This document shows positions 59,013-64,000 of a DNA stretch of 64,000 nt, piece after piece (the first letter of the stretch is position 1; each line of letters starts with the position of its first letter). Position numbers and translations under genes: made by a program. The notes beneath the pieces are model-generated. The model did no database searches. It saw only the letters and a list, made by a program, of their open reading frames with translations, and had not been told where the DNA came from. The DNA comes from Diphasiastrum complanatum. Lineage: Eukaryota > Streptophyta > Lycopodiopsida > Lycopodiales > Lycopodiaceae. The DNA lies in contig CM055095.1 in NCBI GenBank assembly GCA_029204225.1, positions 29,470,414-29,534,413 of the forward strand, given 5' to 3'.

Positions 59013-59519
59013 GAGATCACAACAAACCGAATTGAAATCACAAGGAACCCTACTGAATCATACTGAACCATACCGAATCGCACTGAACCATATTGAATAA
59101 TGGCTGAAACCATAATGAACCATACTGAAGAGATAAGACACGTGCAAAAATATGAATATATACAATTTCGTGCCGTAAGGCAATGAACTGGTCCAGTACA
59201 ATGAAATGATAACAATAATATGACACATAATCATCTAGACACTGTCTCCTTTGATTGGTAGTTAGAATCATCTGACTCAATGCTAGAATGAAATAGGGAC
59301 TCTGTTTGGTGACGAGGCTGATGTCAGTGTTGGTGATGCACTGGCTCTACATGTGCATGTGCCGTTTGTCATGCCGACGATTGGTCTTGGGTACCGTGTC
59401 CATGCTAGGGATCAGTAGACCAACAACCCGTAAGTTAAGTGTGACTATAAGGGAATTGGGGCCCTTATGTGTGTAAGGTCATAATTAATGGTTGTAGGCC
59501 TAAACTCATGATGGTGGAT

Positions 59520-60402
59520 TTACATGAGTCTATCAGTATCATTGGGGAACTGGATGACGTGGCCCAGAGAGGCTCCAGAGGTGTCCAGTGAGGTGTCACA
59601 GTGCACTACTAGTGGTGCATGGGCCTTGGAGGGTATAAGTATAATACCTATTGGGCTCTCACTAGTGCTTGATTGCATGACTGGTAGCCATATGCTGCTG
59701 GTGTGAATCCTCATTCCTCTTTGAGATTGATCCATAGCTTGGGGGCTAGATCCGTTCGATCTAGGATTGGTTGGGTTGGTTTGTCCACCATCCGTTTCCC
59801 TTGTGTTACTTGTTATTGGCATGCTTAGAGAAGGATCCTTGGTTGAGGACTTTACACCGTTGCTCATGCCCCTGCCTTTTCCTCTGCCTCTCTCTTGTCC
59901 CAGTCCCTCTCCCTCTGCCACCCCCTTGGCTGTCTCCAATCCCCCCACTCCTGCCGCTACCTCTAGGCCACCCCCTAGCCTATTGTGTCTGCATGTCTAA
60001 GGTCCTAGATCTCACCCCCTGCGAAGGCCCTACAAACTGGGATGATACCTGGCCTACAACTGCCTGTGATACCCCGTTCTTGTCTACATACAATGAACCC
60101 AAGACCCCTCTCGCTCTGCCTCTAAGGCCCCCTAGGCCTAACTGGAGGAAAAAATGGCTCCACTTGTGTCTCCGCAACTGCTCCATATCAAAATCCCATG
60201 GATCATCTCCCTTAGCTCCCTCCGTATCCCCCCACAGCCTCTTCCTGCTGATCCACCCACTACTCATAGTCAACTGGGTATTCCCTCCCCCTCTCTGGTG
60301 AATCCTCCTCATCTCCTCCCTCATCCCCTCCCTCCTTCACTCGTCTCCTCCTCTCAACTGCTCTCCGTTGGCGTCGTGCAGAGCAGGCCTCGGCATCCAT
60401 AT
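59520..60402. other. C-rich sequence with a possible family X LTR tail
   Basis: CTTGGGGGCTAGATCC and GATTGGTTGGGTTGG near 59737-59780, and GAGGACTTTACA at 59846, resemble the 3' part of the family X LTR (41590-41704) but no PBS follows. 59870-60360 is CCT-rich and gives proline-rich frames on both strands with no recognised domain. Confidence 0.3.
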
Positions 60403-61016
60403 GTCTGTGCAGCTCTCAAAGGATCTCCTCGTCAGCATCAGACTGCGTCTAGGGTGCTCATGGAATGGTGGCATCCGTGCCGAGCATGCAGGAGTCAGGG
60501 TTCACTTGCAACCATGACAGATATCGAGTCACCATACAAGTTTCATTGCAGAGCTTATAAAATACTAGAAAACTAGCAATGACGAGAAGCATATGTAAGG
60601 TAAGCAAGGGTAGGGCAAACAAACCTCTAGCAGGCCTCAGTCTTTGTCGTACCATAGACCAGCCGTTTGCACTGCTCAATCATTAGCCGGTTCCTCTGCT
60701 TCGTGTGCTGCATGGACCGCTGCTCCAGTTCTGCTCACAAGCGGAAGCTGAACAATCTGGGGACAACACTCTCTTCGCTAAGCGTTGTAGCTATGACATG
60801 GGGCCGTGGCGAAAAAAATTTCTATGCAGCTCTCAAAGGATCTTCTTGTCGGCATCGGACTGCGTCTGAGGTGCTCGTGGAATGGTGGCGTGCCGAGCAT
60901 GCAGGAGTCAGGGTTCACCTGCAACCATGACTGGACCAGCTGCTTCAGTTGTGCTCACAAGCGGAAGCCGAACAATCCTGCGACAACACTCTCTCTGCCA
61001 AGCGCTGGAGCGACGA
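60403..61016. repeat. diverged tandem duplication, second unit about 200 bp
   Basis: GCAGCTCTCAAAGGATCTYC occurs at 60410 and 60825, GCATGCAGGAGTCAGGGTTC at 60483 and 60896, and CTCACAAGCGGAAGC at 60733 and 60954. The second unit is compact (60825-61016). The first is split by an extra 180 bp (about 60520-60700) that includes splice-like sites. It lies beyond the 3' end of the hAT transposase. Confidence 0.7.
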
Positions 61017-61159
61017 AAAAAATTTCACTGGAGCTGGTCCTCCCTCCACTGACACCGATCATGGCCAAAGATCCCGATCCCTCTCTCGAACTTCAACAAG
61101 TTTGCCTCGATGATGTTGAGGCGGTCAGCCCCACCGGATGGCAAAATAACGATTCCACG

Positions 61160-63420
61160 AGTCAGTGTCTACACACACAAGATCGTACGGACATGAACCA
61201 TAAAAACAATCTGAAGATAAATTGCAATGTAATACCTAGCCTTGCATAGACTCGATTTGTGTACTCCAGCAGCCATCCTCTGTGGAGCTTCGGGTCGTCT
61301 GCTCGTCTGGTGGTGTGCCACAAGGGGTGCAACATGTGGGCTACCTTGTGGATGGGCTGTGGAAATAGTCCCACCTCTATTGCCAAATGTCTAGCAGCTC
61401 CTGCCTCCTGCAACACCCATCAACATAAGACACATTACAATCATTAGTCGTTTCTCATGCAAAATTACAAGATGAAATGGAAACACAACATAGACAGGGG
61501 ATAGAAATTGTATCTGGCCTCGTCCAAGCAGGATCTGGTCAGCGCCTCTCTAATGTGGTCCATGAACTCGTATATGAGATCGAGAGTGCACCCCTCTCGG
61601 TCTACTAGGCGCAACACACAAAATATAGGCCTCATCACATCAATCAGCTCTGATGCCCGTATCCATAACACATCTCCATTATACAGTCGACCAGAAATGA
61701 GCTGCATCCTCACTACGGTCTCTGAACTCATCGAATACAATGCTGGCCACCATCCTTCCCAAGTGGTCTTGCACACTTGCCAGATGCTCAAGAACCACAA
61801 AGTAGTAGCCAAACCGTGTGAGTGCAGGGGTGAGAAGCTGCTAAATAGGGCCAATATGCGCTTCTTCCTGGTAACGAAGCTGACCACGTGCAAGACAAAC
61901 ACCCATCAAAATATTGATACAGGTTGAGCAAAGCAAGGAAATGACAGCAACAAAACTAGTGTAAAGGATAGGAAAGGAGAAGATACCCCATGGATCCATG
62001 GAAGTGTGCACATGTCGTGGATTAGCAGATCGATAGAATGCGCAGCACATGGTGCCCACACAATGGAGGAGTTCTCGCGCATCAGCAACTCTCCCATCTG
62101 CCTGCAGTTCGTGGCGTTGTCTATGACAACTTGAACCACGTGCTCAGTCCAATCTCTTGGATGGTAGAGTTCACTGCATCGTAGATGAACTTTGCGGTGA
62201 TGGTTGCACCTCCAAGAGTGGCATCCACCCCTCGTAAGAAAACGGTGCATGTTCATGACGGATCTGTGACGAATGTCAGTCCATCTGTCGGACAATATGG
62301 AGCAACCATAATTGCAAAACAAATGTTATCAGACACAGGTTAGACACACTTGGCATATCAAGGACGTATAGACTATGAAGACATGCTAGAAAGATGTAAC
62401 AAATGCGAAAGAAACTTGCAAAACGAAAAACATAAAAGTTAAGGATTCTTACCTCTGCCATGTTGTTCAAATAGGGCTCAGTTCTCATGTGATAGTCTCC
62501 TCCTGCTGGCATAGGAGGCGCGTGCGTATCACCTCCCTCCTAGGAGGTGCCCATGAGGAATCTATTGTTGCTGCCTGACGCATCATCTCTCTGAAGACAC
62601 GAGTGTCACCAATGCAAATGGAAAGGTAGCCTTGTAAAAAACCTGGGCTATCGCTCCCAGAGTAACCTCGTGCTAGCACCTCTGCCCCCCTCTATCCAAT
62701 GTAGTCTGTTGTGCCCTCGGCCTAACATGTCTTTGCTATGCGTGTGTTGGCGGTCGGGGTCTAAAATGCCATGTGGTGGTATGAATTGGAGCATTGGGGG
62801 GTGCATTTGCTGATGGCATGGCTGGTGGTGTGTCTCTCTCCCCACCCGTGCTAGGACCTGCATCTGGGTGTGTGACACCAACAACTGATGATGTTGATGG
62901 TTGTGAGGGCTCTGATGGAGTGGCAGACGACCAAGGTGCCCCTACATGTGTGGCAGGCACCGAGTGACTGTCATGGATAGGTGGTGCTGGTGCCCCTCTG
63001 TGACTAGGCCCTAAACCTGTATCCTCTGTGCGGCTAGGCCCTGCACTTGTATCCCCTGCATGCTTAGGCCCTGCACCCTGGACCTGTGAGCTCTGCCCTC
63101 TTTGTTGGAAAATACTATGTGCTAGTCTAAGTGGTTGGCTGGCTGACCCATCATGGCCGTATGTCTCTCGTAGCCTCTCTACTTCAGCGTCTGTAATGGA
63201 GCTGCACACTGATATACCCATGCCCAGCCCATCTGGCCTCGTAACAAATGGGCCTTGACCCTGGTGAGTGACCCAGTGAACTCAAAACTGCAATAGTAGC
63301 ATCTCCATTTGCGGGCACTTGAACCATGGGATGTAGCCACATCCCCTTGTATGAGGTCAGCCTCAACCCACATGCCCTTGCCAACAACTGGCATGGCGTC
63401 GATGCGACCTATCAGCTACC
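61160..63420 (-). pseudogene. hAT transposase (zf-BED, DUF659), probably multi-exon
   Basis: Order on the minus strand: BED zinc finger (ARKWRCYYCSFEFTG, then SLTRVKAHLL, 63310-63240); a Pro/Ser/Thr-rich linker (63220-62740); FREMMRQAATIDSSWAPPRR with EVIRTRLL; DUF659 (YGCSILSDRWTDIRHRSVMN, HVVQVVIDNATNCRQMGEL, IVWAPCAAHSIDLLIHD, 62320-61985); then a frame from 61902 with FVTRKKRILALFSSFS, MRPIFCVLRLVDREGC and LIYEFMDHIREAL. A C-terminal piece (LHPLWHTTRRADDPKLHRGW) lies at 61416-61162. Donor-like GAG|GTAAGA at 62456 suggests introns. The dimerisation domain was not found and frames shift in the linker, so it is likely inactive. It would act as a cut-and-paste transposase. Confidence 0.75.
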
Positions 63421-64000
63421 ATGATCACTCAAAGCCCTGCAGAACATACACAAACCATGCAGAGACTTAGTATGTCACGAATTAGGGCTAAACGAATGCA
63501 AAGAAGCAAGCATGAGACTTAAGAAACCCTAAAATTCGCCGTATGCGCCAAACAAAAGTTCTAGGATTAGGGCTAACAAAGACACCAAAAAGCCAACTTG
63601 ACATTTATAAATTGATCTACGTGCACTACAGGCATAAATCGACATTCTTGGCATTCTTGTAGGCATTTAGAAACACAATGTGGCATATAACACCTCAATC
63701 TAACACCTATAGCCTATTTCACAAAAAAAAGAAAAAACACCAAAAGAGGGCACCACTCTCATAACTTCTTCTATGCACCGTAACGGCCTAAACTGACGTT
63801 GTAGGCATTCTTGTAGGTTTCTCCGTGATCACCTCCATCGGAGCCAAGATACGCATGGGTGATATTCTTCTCACCATATTTGTCGCGATAGATTTACGAA
63901 CACTTGCATCATATAGGGTTGTAGTTTTGAACAGCTCTACTATACTCAGTAATACAGGTTCGTAGTTGTATATGCAGTAATTTTCTATTTTCGTTTTGAT
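63421..64000. other. no recognisable gene
   Basis: AT-rich sequence upstream of the hAT zinc finger. It could hold the transposon's 5' end, but no terminal inverted repeat or 8-bp target duplication was identified. Confidence 0.4.

Noticed and set aside
58571-59215. Frames of 144-147 codons on both strands with IYIYIY and ERERER tracts
   Set aside because: They are translations of the TA and TC microsatellites.
59771-60301. 176-codon proline-rich frame
   Set aside because: Both strands and two phases are open in CCT-rich DNA; no domain, start context or homolog pattern.

Overview
This window is nuclear DNA from a land plant. It carries typical plant Ty1/copia and Ty3/gypsy retrotransposons with TGGTATCAGAG-type primer binding sites (initiator Met tRNA), CACTA and DUF659-type hAT transposases, AT-rich intergenic DNA with long CT/TA microsatellites, and one spliced gene start that reads as a plant AGD5-type ARF GAP. 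I cannot place it more narrowly than embryophyte; the TE load and mostly geneless sequence suggest a large genome. There is no bacterial operon structure, CRISPR array or rRNA gene.

Layout. 1-3.3 kb: a minus-strand, multi-exon, decayed gene of unknown function whose introns are filled with a degenerate AGTACCAAA repeat. 4.4-10.3 kb: retroelement gag debris, two related LTRs, a SET-domain-like exon fragment, a CACTA scrap joined to a copia integrase scrap. 10.3-11.1 kb: an LTR split by a complete 400-bp TRIM whose own LTRs each contain a tRNA-like sequence with A and B boxes. 12.3-17 kb: copia element A (minus, 5'-truncated). 17-23.2 kb: two copies of one gypsy gag region with an unexplained segment between them. 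23.9-28.2 kb: copia fragments B (minus) and C (plus, with a long LTR). 28.2-37.5 kb: a nest in which copia D sits in copia E, which sits in a CACTA transposase. 40.7-46.1 kb: a GCCCAT-rich repeat, an internally deleted LTR element, another LTR and a gypsy gag-protease-RT fragment with a tandem gag duplication. 49.3-51.8 kb: the first exons of an ARF GAP gene (plus), with a GC-AG intron and a small CACTA-like element in the third coding intron. 52.8-56.5 kb: two gypsy fragments (minus). 57-61 kb: a hAT scrap, a G-box-rich tandem duplication, microsatellites and a second duplication. 61.2-63.4 kb: a hAT transposase (minus).

Almost every coding remnant is disabled. The readable stops are nearly all TAG, TAA or TGA where the family has Gln or Trp, which fits C-to-T decay of methylated cytosines. 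The only gene that reads cleanly over its visible part is the ARF GAP; its remaining exons are not in the window. The most unusual object is the tRNA-bearing TRIM, which parallels Cassandra elements (5S rRNA promoter in the LTR) but uses a tRNA-type Pol III promoter instead.
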